A stretch of 32,491 nucleotides of DNA from Chitinophagaceae bacterium. Its GTDB lineage: Bacteria; Bacteroidota; Bacteroidia; Chitinophagales; Chitinophagaceae. The stretch lies in contig JAFBAN010000188.1 of NCBI GenBank assembly GCA_019247775.1, positions 1 to 32,491 on the forward strand, read 5' to 3'. Position numbers and translations under genes: made by a program. Below, piece by piece: positions 7,703 through 15,753 of the stretch. Position 1 is the first letter of the stretch, and each line of letters opens with the position of its first letter. The notes below the pieces were generated by a model, which was given only the letters and a program-made list of their open reading frames with translations, searched no databases and was not told the DNA's origin.

Positions 7703-9112
7703 TCAGTTCCCTATCCTGGCCAGCAGGCCGGTAAGTTGGGAAGCCGGCAGTTTATCCAGGTTTTGAACAATCTCAACGGCTTCGTCCTGCCATGACTCAC
7801 TCACAATACCATCGCACAGACGGCGGAATTTCCCGATGGTCTGTTCCCAACCGAAAGGACGGGAAAAAAATCCTTCGTAGTCCTCCTTCTCGCAGGCACA
7901 GGTACTGCCCCCTTTGAGATGAACTTCCACCTTGGTTTTCATCTTGTCGGGATAAGCCCGGGTATACGGATCCAGCACGCCTGCCAGGGTCACCGGTTTA
8001 TGGATGGGGGAAACCGTACCCACATTTACCTTCTGCAAAAGTTCCTGCACATCGCGGCTGCGGATGCGCCCGGGTTCGAACTGCGCCGGATACACCTCGC
8101 CATCCAGCAACGCTACTGCCGCGAGATAAGGTAAACTATGATCGGCCTGTTCCTTCGTGTCTACCGATTTCCTGTCGCCGTAAGCGCCGCCGCCGATGAT
8201 ATGGTAGGCAGTGAGAAAAGTGCTGATCTCTATTTTTTCGATATCTGCCGCACTGAATCCCTCCGAACGCTGCAGATCGAGCAGAGCTTCCAGCGTTGCC
8301 TGGGAATGCACTTCCGCATTGTAACGTTTGAGCACGCATTTGTGCACGAGTTCGAAGTTCTCCTGCTGCCAGTCGTAATCCAGTTTCATACCGAATATCT
8401 CCCCGAAGCCTTTGGGCCCTTCGAAAATGGCCACCGGGCCGGTCATGCCCTGCTTGGCAAGTAAGATAACGTTAACGCAATCGAGGGCGTCCATTGATGA
8501 CGCGAATCCTTTCCATTCGTAGGTATAGGATGCGCGGCTGGTGACCATTGCCGCCAGAGAACAGCCGGCGATGCCGAGTGCATGGGCTGTCTGTTCAACC
8601 GTGAGATCAAATAACCTGGCCGCAGATGCTGTCATCGAATAGCAGACCAGCAGGGTATGATCGATGCCTTCTTTCATTACGGGGATCTCTTCCACCAGCC
8701 TGCACTGGATCTGATAGGCTACGGCCATCGCCGTCAGCAGGTCCCGGCCGCTGGCATCCCGAAAATGACTGGCCGCAAGCAGGGGTCCCAGATTATCGCT
8801 GGGATGGCAGGTCGCTTCCTTGCCCATATAGTTGTCCATAAAATCAGGATAGCGGACCAGCGCGGTATAGAGTTGTGCGGCCCGGTCGTAGGGCAGTTTG
8901 CCCGCGAGGGTTTCGCAGGCGCCACCTTCCGCCAATATGTTGAGCTGGTTCAACAGTTTTTTGATGGGAGCGCGGGTGCTGGCGTATACCATGGAACCGA
9001 TGGCGTCGAGCAGATGTCTTTTCAGCTGGTCGATATTCGACTCGCCGACATTTTCATACCGCGCACCCAGCGCAAACTCAGCGATCTTGAAATTCTGCAG
9101 GTTCTTATCCAT
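7703..9112 (-). CDS. MmgE/PrpD family protein
   Basis: The 469-aa product matches the MmgE/PrpD (2-methylcitrate dehydratase-like) family in length and layout: an all-helical N-terminal domain (LLDAIGSMVYAS, then YPDFMDNYMGKEATCHPSDNLGPLLAA) and a smaller C-terminal alpha/beta domain (HSQATLEALLDL). The HPSDN segment is the family's recognisable active-site loop. PrpD proper dehydrates 2-methylcitrate in propionate catabolism. Here no prpB or prpC neighbour is present, so the substrate is uncertain and I give no symbol. The start at 9112 is an ATG with no competing upstream start. The 106-bp gap upstream carries a CTCCAGACT repeat cluster. Confidence 0.88.
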   Translation of the reverse strand: MDKNLQNFKIAEFALGARYENVGESNIDQLKRHLLDAIGSMVYASTRAPIKKLLNQLNILAEGGACETLAGKLPYDRAAQLYTALVRYPDFMDNYMGKEATCHPSDNLGPLLAASHFRDASGRDLLTAMAVAYQIQCRLVEEIPVMKEGIDHTLLVCYSMTASAARLFDLTVEQTAHALGIAGCSLAAMVTSRASYTYEWKGFASSMDALDCVNVILLAKQGMTGPVAIFEGPKGFGEIFGMKLDYDWQQENFELVHKCVLKRYNAEVHSQATLEALLDLQRSEGFSAADIEKIEISTFLTAYHIIGGGAYGDRKSVDTKEQADHSLPYLAAVALLDGEVYPAQFEPGRIRSRDVQELLQKVNVGTVSPIHKPVTLAGVLDPYTRAYPDKMKTKVEVHLKGGSTCACEKEDYEGFFSRPFGWEQTIGKFRRLCDGIVSESWQDEAVEIVQNLDKLPASQLTGLLARIGN

Positions 9113-9183
9113 GGAACTTACCGGGAAAAAACCATGCCTGCGGATAGGACCGTGGGAAGAACAAGGAACAAGGATCGATGAAG

Positions 9184-9217
9184 GACTCCAGACTCCAAAC
9201 TCCAGACTCCAGACTCA
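9184..9217. repeat. CTCCAGACT/CTCCAAACT short repeat cluster
   Basis: Four consecutive near-copies of a 7- to 8-nt word (actccag, actccaa) fill the gap between the channel homologue and the MmgE/PrpD gene. The same word cluster recurs at 21231-21262 (inverted), 21295-21326 and inside tsaD at 30460-30490. Confidence 0.8.
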
Positions 9218-9218
9218 C

Positions 9219-10172
9219 TCACATTTGCCGCTGCGCTTTAAGTATAAACCAGCTATTCAGCAGCGCATACACGATCAGGACGATCAGTGCGGCGGTCTTA
9301 TCGAATTTCTTCGAGGCCCCGGGCTTCCCGTTCTTCAATAGTTTCAGCGAGAACACCGAAGCGGTCACTATTACGAAAATAAAGAACAGGGTAATACCGT
9401 GCAGGGTATCCACCAACGTGAAGGACGTGGATTCGGGTAAGGTGGAATCGATGATATACTTATTGCCGATCACCGCAAACAACGCGCCCACACCCAGGCT
9501 GAACCTCGAATCGATATAGTCGGAATGAATATAGAAGCAGATAAAAGCGATCAGGAAAGCCACGTACATACCAAGGAAGATCTTTGCGAACAGATCGGCG
9601 GCTTCGCGTGAAATAACGATCCTGACCCTCATGGTCCCATATTCCGTATGCGGTTTCGGATAGGACGAGTCGCCAAAAGCCGTTTCGTAGGGCCTGATAC
9701 CCGAACTCATCGAAAAACTGTCGATGGCCCAGCCGCGCAGTGTAAAACGCGGGTCGAAATTATTGCCCAGGGTATCCACGGCAAACACCAGCGACCTGGA
9801 ATCATACTGCGAATTCTCGATCCCCAGCCGTAACCGTTGTTTATCGAAGGGGAAATTATTGATCCGCCAGGAATCCTTCATCACGCACTGCAGTTTCATC
9901 AGCATATAAATGCCGTTAGAAGAATCGATGGTGGTATACAGTTTGGAAAAGCTTTTGGCCTGCGGGATCTCCAGGTTCTGATCGAAATTGAACGACTTGT
10001 TCCTGTACCGGAGCCAGAGCCAGAATGTGATCGTGTATTCGTTCTGCTTGAAATCGATGTCATGGATGCTGGTGATATAAATGCCGGTGCGCACCGTATC
10101 CGGCTTTGGTGACTGAGCCTGGATCGCATTTATGATCAGACAGCAAAAACTGCAAAGCAGTATCTTCTTCAT
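9219..10172 (-). CDS. Pentameric ligand-gated ion channel homologue (Cys-loop receptor family)
   Basis: This 317-aa protein has a signal peptide (MKKILLCSFCCLIINAIQAQ) and an extracellular beta-rich domain of about 170 residues containing WRINNFPFDKQ. This is the FPFD loop equivalent to the Cys-loop, without the cysteines, as in other prokaryotic members. Four membrane helices follow at about 193-214, 222-241, 252-276 and 291-313. Helix 2 (SLGVGALFAVIGNKYII) is followed by the short TLP turn typical after pore helix M2. With the N-terminus outside and four helices, it would form a pentameric channel in the inner membrane. Ligand and ion selectivity are unknown. I chose the ATG at 10172 because the upstream TTG start only adds seven residues before a normal signal peptide. 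Confidence 0.85.
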   Translation of the reverse strand: MKKILLCSFCCLIINAIQAQSPKPDTVRTGIYITSIHDIDFKQNEYTITFWLWLRYRNKSFNFDQNLEIPQAKSFSKLYTTIDSSNGIYMLMKLQCVMKDSWRINNFPFDKQRLRLGIENSQYDSRSLVFAVDTLGNNFDPRFTLRGWAIDSFSMSSGIRPYETAFGDSSYPKPHTEYGTMRVRIVISREAADLFAKIFLGMYVAFLIAFICFYIHSDYIDSRFSLGVGALFAVIGNKYIIDSTLPESTSFTLVDTLHGITLFFIFVIVTASVFSLKLLKNGKPGASKKFDKTAALIVLIVYALLNSWFILKAQRQM

Positions 10173-10201
10173 GCAGGTGTTTTGGAAACCCAAGATAATA
10201 G

Positions 10202-10276
10202 TTTTTTACCGCAGAGGCGCAGAGACGCGGAGGCAAAGGATCATCTTGCTTAACTCTGCGCCTTTGCGGTAAAAAA
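10202..10276. repeat. Long inverted repeat of the CCGCAGAGGCGCAGAG family
   Basis: Two 23-nt arms (TTTTTTACCGCAGAGGCGCA... and its complement, one G-T wobble) are separated by 29 nt. The arms start with T6 and end with A6, so on neither strand is there a T tract after the hairpin, and it is not a standard intrinsic terminator. A 28-nt piece (10208-10235) is repeated exactly at 20627-20654, and a diverged copy lies at 18236-18267. Confidence 0.85.
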
Positions 10277-10290
10277 GAGAAGTCGGGGGC

Positions 10291-10869
10291 CTACTGGTAC
10301 CCAAGTAAAGCTCTTTGAGAAATATCAAACGCGATCATCTTTTCATAAAGTTCCAGTCTCGATAAACCTGCCGCCACGGCAAGCGCTTCATGCGTATGCA
10401 CGAGCGGCAAATGTTTTTCGATCTGTTCTTTCTGGCCTAGCAGCGTCTGCCGCAGTTCCATCAGCAGTTTGCCGAGGTTGTTTTCGCCCGCTCCATTGCA
10501 TACACCCCAGAATGTATCGTTCCAGTCATTGCCTTCTATCAGTTCGGCGTCGCCGGTGGCAAGCAGCGCTCGTGTCAGCAATGGCTCGCGGCCCCCGAAT
10601 TTGAGGGCCAGCAATGCTTTCATTACGCCCAGTTTTTTGTCGCGCGTCCAGCCGGGATCAGTAGCCAGATCATGTGCGGCCATATATTCTTTTGCCTCGC
10701 CTGGAGTGGGGCAGGATCGTATTTTCCTTTTGATCTCATCGTCTGCTGTTTTGGATGCGGCGTATGCATGTTCGAGTGTCGGAAAAAGCAAGCCATCCCA
10801 CTCGATGGAACAGGGCCAGAAATTGGAGAGGAACCTGTGGGTGTTCTGGAAAGTCAGGATCGGTTGCAT
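10291..10869 (-). CDS. NADAR family protein (YbiA-like N-glycosidase)
   Basis: The 192-aa product fits the NADAR family: FQNTHRFLSNFWPCSIEWDG near the start, then FPTLEHAYAASKT, AHDLATDPGWTRDKKLGVMKALLALKF and, towards the end, GNDWNDTFWGVCNGAGENNLGKLLMELR. Family members cleave N-glycosidic bonds, for example in riboflavin-pathway intermediates (YbiA/RibX) or in ADP-ribosylated substrates; which applies here is unknown. I moved the start from 10914 to the ATG at 10869 because the first 15 residues of the longer ORF (MGTYKIRNRKLEIPN) come from an intergenic GAAATC-rich repeat and the domain starts right after residue 16. The gene precedes the channel gene on the same strand. Confidence 0.9.
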   Translation of the reverse strand: MQPILTFQNTHRFLSNFWPCSIEWDGLLFPTLEHAYAASKTADDEIKRKIRSCPTPGEAKEYMAAHDLATDPGWTRDKKLGVMKALLALKFGGREPLLTRALLATGDAELIEGNDWNDTFWGVCNGAGENNLGKLLMELRQTLLGQKEQIEKHLPLVHTHEALAVAAGLSRLELYEKMIAFDISQRALLGYQ

Positions 10870-10976
10870 GTTTGGGATTTCCAATTTACGATTTCTGATT
10901 TTGTAAGTTCCCATTTTCGATTGCTAATTCCTGGTGGAAGGCTGTTTATCGAATCGGAAATCGGAAATCAGAATTA

Positions 10977-13136
10977 TCACAATTTGATCTTAACGCCGGC
11001 ATTGATAACCATCCCATCCAGCGGCGCATAAATATCCCTGAAAACCGGATTGGAGATACTTCCGGTGTAAATCGCATCCCATCTTGTCTGCCTCCTGTCT
11101 GTAATGTTTTCGCCGTTGACAAAAACATCGAAATGGCGATACATTTTCTGCACCAGCAGCCCGAATGTGACAAACGATCTGCCGGTTGTTCCGTCAGACA
11201 GTAACTGTTCGCCGGTGTAGAATGCTTCGAGTCCGGCACGCAAACTGCCCTCAACCTCGTAGGTAAGATCGGCATTTATCCTGTGCTTTGCTGTAAGCGG
11301 AGATCGCTTATTCAATCCATTGAAATGCTCTCTGGCATCCACATAGGTATAGCCCAAATTGAGTGCAAGTTCATCAAAACTCAGTCTGAGGTTAGTTTCG
11401 ACTCCCGCCACGTCAATAGTCCCGGAGGCGTTTACATAGTCCTGGCCCTGCAATAGCACCGGGTGATTTAGTTTTGTGTAAAAAAAGAACTGATTAAAAC
11501 TTATGGTTGTTTCGTCTATTCTTTTTCTGTAGCTGATATCGGCATTGATGCCGTAACTTCTTTCGGCACGTATGGTGGAAAAATCGATCGGGTGGAGGTT
11601 CTGAAAAGCGATCTTCTCCGCATCTTCGATGAATGGGGTTGGCATTTTATAGCCGAGTCCGCCGCCTATCCGGCTGGAAAGCACGTCAGAGATCTTGAAA
11701 AGGAGATTGAGCCGCGGCAGCACGAATAATCCCGCCGATTTTTCATTGGTAGCCGGGTTGTTATTGTCGATGCGTAATCCGCTTTCCACCGTTACCAAAT
11801 GGGATAACCTGAACGTATTCTGTAAAAAGAATCCCAGCGTAGATAATCGGTAAGTGAGTTGGGTGGCTGTCCGTGGTGTAAATTTTTCCGTCCATTCATT
11901 CAAGCCCACAACCCATTCGTTCTTTTTTTGCCTGTATACATAATTGAGTTCGCTAAAACTGGAAACCTGGCTGCCGCTGAACGCGGAGGAAGCCAGGCTG
12001 AGTTCCCTGTCGAAAACCCCAACCGAACTTTTCAGGTGGATGCTGCTGACCCCGTTGATCGTATGCGTCAGCGAGAACTGGCCGGAGATCCGTTTGGTAA
12101 GATTATGCTCGAAATATTGATGCAGGCCGCCGGCATTTCCTCTCACTACCTCGAGGTCTCCGCCAAGCCTGTCCTCGAAAGTAGTATTGAGTCCTATCCA
12201 CGCATTGGTGCGGCTGTTGAAATACAGGAATAATTTGGGGTTCAGTACAAACCGGTCCAGTTTGGGATTGGCCGTAATGCCTGTGCCGCCCGGATCATAC
12301 GGACCGTTGTGATCATAACTGCCAAAAACCGTAATGCCTGCTGAACCGGATCTCCGGGAATAAAAGCCGCTGGCGTCGAATCCTTTTGCTGAATTAGCAT
12401 TGATCAGGAAATTAGCTTCGCGTTTCTCGCCCGGCGTTTTTGTGATCAGGTTGATCAGTCCCGAAATAGCGCCGCCTCCATATAGGGTAGAGGATGATCC
12501 CTTGATATATTCCACCTGTTTTAGATCGAGGGGCGGGATCTGCATAATGCTTAATCCTCCTGAAAACCCGCTGTATAACGGCATTCCATCTTTCAGCAAC
12601 TGCGTATACCGGCCGTCGAGACCCTGGATGCGGATATTGGCGGTGCCGCTTACCGCCGATGTCTGTTGCGTATTGATACCGGTACTTTCATTTAACAGCA
12701 TCCTGATATCGCCCGGTTTCATCGTACTTTTTTCATCCAGCTCATCCGCGGCAATGGCTTCTATCCTCGTTGGGATATCGGCCAGGTTCCTGTTGGTTCT
12801 TGTAGACTGGACCACAACATCCTCAATGATGGCCTCGATAGGGCTCATCTCAACCAATACCGGGCCTGGTGCAGTCAATGGCAGAACAACTGCAAGTTCC
12901 CTGGATTGAAAACCGATATGGCTGATCAAAAATGTATAGCTGCCGGCAGAAAGATCGGTTACCTTCAATAAGCCAAAACTATCCGCAACCATACTTCTGT
13001 TTGCAGGTTTGATAAACACGGTGGCGGCCAGCGGAGATCTGTCCCTGGCATTCTTGACTGAAATACTGAAACTGGATTGCGCCAGCAGGTTAAAAACATG
13101 TAACGACAGCAGCATGCATAAGATAAATCTGTTCAT
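10977..13136 (-). CDS. TonB-dependent receptor
   Basis: The 719-aa outer-membrane receptor has a signal peptide (MNRFILCMLLSLHVFNLLAQ), a carboxypeptidase-regulatory-like beta-sandwich at about 21-105 (ending YTFLISHIGFQSRELAVVL), a plug domain with NIRIQGLDGRYTQLLKDG and VEYIKGSSSTLYGGGAISG, and a C-terminal beta-barrel of about 480 residues. It should import a ligand through TonB/ExbBD. The plug and barrel give no substrate, and there is no SusD partner, so it is not a classical SusC. I chose the ATG at 13136, since the ORF track's TTG lies upstream of the signal peptide and within the promoter described separately. It is divergent from a sodium/sugar symporter, which hints at but does not prove carbohydrate uptake. 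Confidence 0.92.
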   Translation of the reverse strand: MNRFILCMLLSLHVFNLLAQSSFSISVKNARDRSPLAATVFIKPANRSMVADSFGLLKVTDLSAGSYTFLISHIGFQSRELAVVLPLTAPGPVLVEMSPIEAIIEDVVVQSTRTNRNLADIPTRIEAIAADELDEKSTMKPGDIRMLLNESTGINTQQTSAVSGTANIRIQGLDGRYTQLLKDGMPLYSGFSGGLSIMQIPPLDLKQVEYIKGSSSTLYGGGAISGLINLITKTPGEKREANFLINANSAKGFDASGFYSRRSGSAGITVFGSYDHNGPYDPGGTGITANPKLDRFVLNPKLFLYFNSRTNAWIGLNTTFEDRLGGDLEVVRGNAGGLHQYFEHNLTKRISGQFSLTHTINGVSSIHLKSSVGVFDRELSLASSAFSGSQVSSFSELNYVYRQKKNEWVVGLNEWTEKFTPRTATQLTYRLSTLGFFLQNTFRLSHLVTVESGLRIDNNNPATNEKSAGLFVLPRLNLLFKISDVLSSRIGGGLGYKMPTPFIEDAEKIAFQNLHPIDFSTIRAERSYGINADISYRKRIDETTISFNQFFFYTKLNHPVLLQGQDYVNASGTIDVAGVETNLRLSFDELALNLGYTYVDAREHFNGLNKRSPLTAKHRINADLTYEVEGSLRAGLEAFYTGEQLLSDGTTGRSFVTFGLLVQKMYRHFDVFVNGENITDRRQTRWDAIYTGSISNPVFRDIYAPLDGMVINAGVKIKL

Positions 13137-13157
13137 CACTATAGCCGGTTCTGGCGG

Positions 13158-13186
13158 CAAATATAGCGAGAGGATTTGCTGACAAA
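13158..13186 (-). promoter_or_regulatory. Bacteroidota-type promoter (-33 TTTG, -7 TATATTTG)
   Basis: Read on the minus strand, TTTG is followed after 17 nt by TATATTTG, an exact match to the TAnnTTTG -7 consensus. Transcription would begin about 10-15 nt before the TonB receptor ATG at 13136. This is the best-formed promoter in the window, and it also argues against the TTG start at 13160, which lies inside it. Confidence 0.6.
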
Positions 13187-13245
13187 CAGACTTTGTAAAA
13201 AGAGGCTATATTTAGGATGATTCATTACCGAACCTACGCTGCTGC

Positions 13246-14877
13246 ATGAACCATCTACAAAGCCTTGACTACGCTGTTTTTTTCATCTACCTGATCGCTG
13301 TCTCCGCTTATGGGTACTGGGTATACCGGCGGAAGAAATCCAAAGAAGCGGATTCAAAGGATTTTTTCCTGGCCGAAGGTTCCCTCACCTGGTGGGCGAT
13401 CGGGGCTTCATTGATCGCTTCCAATATTTCGGCGGAGCATTTTATCGGGATGTCGGGATCCGGGTTTGCACTCGGGCTGGCGATCTCCTCTTATGAATGG
13501 ATGGCTGCTGCTACGCTCGTGCTTATCGCTATCTTCTTTATCCCGATCTACCTCAGGAACCGGATCTTCACCATGCCGCAGTTCCTGGCCAGGCGTTACA
13601 ATGAAACGGTGGCAACGGTGCTGGCGATATTCTGGCTGCTGGTATACGTTTTCGTGAACCTGACCTCGATCATCTACCTCGGCGCGCTGGCCATCAACTC
13701 TATTTCGGGCATCGGTTTCGAATGGTGTATGGTGGGGCTCAGCATATTCTCCATTGTGGTTACACTGGGCGGCATGAAAGTGATCGGGTACACTGATGTG
13801 GTGCAGGTGCTGGTGCTGATCATGGGCGGACTGGTAACCTGTTACCTCGCGCTTAACCTGGTATCTGAAAAATTCGGTTTTGGCGGCAATATACTCAAAG
13901 GACTAAGCCTGATCAGGGACAAAGCGCCCTCGCATTTTCATATGATCTTCGACAGATCGAATCCTTACTACAAAGATCTTCCCGGTTTATCGGTCGTTAT
14001 CGGGGGTATGTGGATCAACAACCTGAACTACTGGGGATGCAACCAGTATATTACCCAGCGTGCACTCGGCGCCGATCTTCCCACTGCCAGAAAAGGGATC
14101 CTGTTTGCAGCTTTCCTGAAATTACTGATCCCGCTGATCGTGGTGATCCCCGGTATTACGATGTATGTGATGTACCAGAACGGCATGTTCCATAGCGAGA
14201 TGGCAGATGCGGCAGGTGTGATCAAACCCGATCATTCCTATCCCACTTTAATGAACCTGCTTCCCGCCGGATTGAAAGGACTCGCTTTTGCAGCACTTAC
14301 CGCGGCCATCGTTGCTTCTCTGGCCGGTAAAGCAAATAGCATTTCTACGATATTTTCACTCGATATCTATAAGAAATTCTTCAACAAAACTGCAACCGAA
14401 AAAAAACTGGTCAGCACCGGCCGTATTACCGTGGTGGTGGCTATGCTGCTCGCCGGCCTGGTGGCGCCTATGCTGCGCAACCTCGACCAGGCTTACCAGT
14501 TTATCCAGGAATATGTAGGGTTTATTTCTCCCGGTGTACTGTCTATTTTCCTGCTGGGATTTTTCTGGAAAAGGACCACTTCGATGGCCGCACTGGCTTC
14601 TGCCATACTCACCATCCCGCTTTCGACGATCTTTAAATTCCTTCCATCATGGACCAGCGGCGCTTTTCCGGACCTGCCTTTTATGGACCGTATGACACTG
14701 GTGTTTATCCTGCTGGTATTGCTGATGGTAGTAATGAGTCTTTCCAGTAAGCGGAAAACAGATGAATCAAAACTGGTGGTGATCGATACCAGGATGTTCC
14801 GTTGCAGTCCGGGTTTTATTGTCGGCTCAACGATCATCATCGGTATACTGGCTGCATTGTATACCGTATTCTGGTAA
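13246..14877 (+). CDS. Sodium/sugar cotransporter, SSS family (vSGLT-like)
   Basis: The 543-aa inner-membrane symporter of the sodium:solute symporter family has about 14 hydrophobic segments. It closely follows the Vibrio SGLT pattern: FLAEGSLTWWAIGASLIASNISAEHFIG early, then NNLNYWGCNQYITQRALGADL in the sugar-site helix region, then LAFAALTAAIVASLAGKANSISTIFSLDIYKKF. The SIFS/STIFS-type serine cluster expected at the Na2 site is present (NSISTIFS). Sodium-coupled uptake of a hexose or related sugar is the likely role; the exact sugar is inference. It is divergently arranged with the TonB receptor, sharing a 109-bp promoter region. A near-consensus -7 box (TATATTTA) lies about 32 nt before the ATG. 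Confidence 0.93.
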   Translation: MNHLQSLDYAVFFIYLIAVSAYGYWVYRRKKSKEADSKDFFLAEGSLTWWAIGASLIASNISAEHFIGMSGSGFALGLAISSYEWMAAATLVLIAIFFIPIYLRNRIFTMPQFLARRYNETVATVLAIFWLLVYVFVNLTSIIYLGALAINSISGIGFEWCMVGLSIFSIVVTLGGMKVIGYTDVVQVLVLIMGGLVTCYLALNLVSEKFGFGGNILKGLSLIRDKAPSHFHMIFDRSNPYYKDLPGLSVVIGGMWINNLNYWGCNQYITQRALGADLPTARKGILFAAFLKLLIPLIVVIPGITMYVMYQNGMFHSEMADAAGVIKPDHSYPTLMNLLPAGLKGLAFAALTAAIVASLAGKANSISTIFSLDIYKKFFNKTATEKKLVSTGRITVVVAMLLAGLVAPMLRNLDQAYQFIQEYVGFISPGVLSIFLLGFFWKRTTSMAALASAILTIPLSTIFKFLPSWTSGAFPDLPFMDRMTLVFILLVLLMVVMSLSSKRKTDESKLVVIDTRMFRCSPGFIVGSTIIIGILAALYTVFW

Positions 14878-14884
14878 TTCGTAA

Positions 14885-15619
14885 TTACTGTTTCCAGTGG
14901 ATCTTCCCGAACCAGGCCGGATCGAAGATGCGTTCGTCGATATGATCATCGGGCCGGAGTTCGCTGTATTTTTCAAGCTGCCGCAGTTTGCCATCGAAAT
15001 AGAATTCTACCCTGGTTTCCGACCAGCCATTGCCCACCCTGGTCTGGCCGCTCATCCTTGCATCCATATGCGAGCCGCGGGTGATCTCCATCGTGCGCAC
15101 GAGGTACAGGTTCTCTGCATCCACCCACATCTGTTTGCTGCTGGTGTCGCCTGCCAGTGCACCGATCACATAGGTCTTGCGTCCCTGCCAGCTGGTGGTA
15201 TAGCCTTTGGAAAGGTCGTAACCATCCTGCTGCAGGTAGGCCTTCACCGTATCGAAAGGCTGCATGTACATGCCGCCAAGAATGAAAGTGAACGGGTTGG
15301 TGCCCGCTGTAACCCTGGTCAGCTGTCCGCGCTGGAAACGATAGGTGGAATCTTTTCTGTAGATAACCGCATTCCCGTTCTTAGGATCCTCCATGTCTAT
15401 CCGCAGGTCGTGCGGAAAACGGGCAGCCTCATACCACACTGCAGTGCGCTGCAGGGAATCATTGCGATAGAATTCTGTTTGCTGAACGAAAGTAAAGCCC
15501 TTGTACCATTTTCCGGTATGGGCATTATACATCCGGCGAAGCGATTCTTCGCCGGTCTGGGCAAAGGCGCCCATGGCTAAAAAGAGTAGCAGAAAAAAGA
15601 AGATCGTTTTGCGCAACAT
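14885..15619 (-). CDS. Secreted protein, LolA/lipoprotein-sorting-like fold suspected
   Basis: This 244-aa exported protein begins with a clear signal peptide (MLRKTIFFFLLLFLAMGAFAQ) and is otherwise beta-rich. Segments such as VWYEAARFPHDLRIDM, NAVIYRKDSTYRF and KQMWVDAENLYLVRTMEI resemble the strand pattern of LolA/LolB-like outer-membrane lipoprotein-sorting proteins, but I have no decisive motif. The ORF track begins 93 codons earlier. That extension has no signal peptide and covers the divergent promoter region, so I start at the ATG at 15619. It ends 7 bp from the convergent symporter stop and is divergent from an outer-membrane barrel gene, fitting an envelope role. Confidence 0.8.
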   Translation of the reverse strand: MLRKTIFFFLLLFLAMGAFAQTGEESLRRMYNAHTGKWYKGFTFVQQTEFYRNDSLQRTAVWYEAARFPHDLRIDMEDPKNGNAVIYRKDSTYRFQRGQLTRVTAGTNPFTFILGGMYMQPFDTVKAYLQQDGYDLSKGYTTSWQGRKTYVIGALAGDTSSKQMWVDAENLYLVRTMEITRGSHMDARMSGQTRVGNGWSETRVEFYFDGKLRQLEKYSELRPDDHIDERIFDPAWFGKIHWKQ

Positions 15620-15753
15620 AAGCTGATTTGAATGGGCAATGTAGCAAGCGTTTGGATGTTGGCAAGCGGCTTTCGGAAATTTTTGGAAATAAGTTCCCTT
15701 TTGCTGTAACCTTTCGTTCGAAACAGGGTTTTGGTTGGCAAACAAACGGTCCG

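Noticed and set aside
10202-10276. Terminator for the NADAR gene
   Set aside because: The stem is strong, but both outer arms end in A6 after the hairpin on either strand, so the required T tract after the stem is lacking.
10870-10914. N-terminal extension of the NADAR protein in the ORF track
   Set aside because: Translates an intergenic GAAATC-type repeat; the domain starts right after the ATG at 10869.
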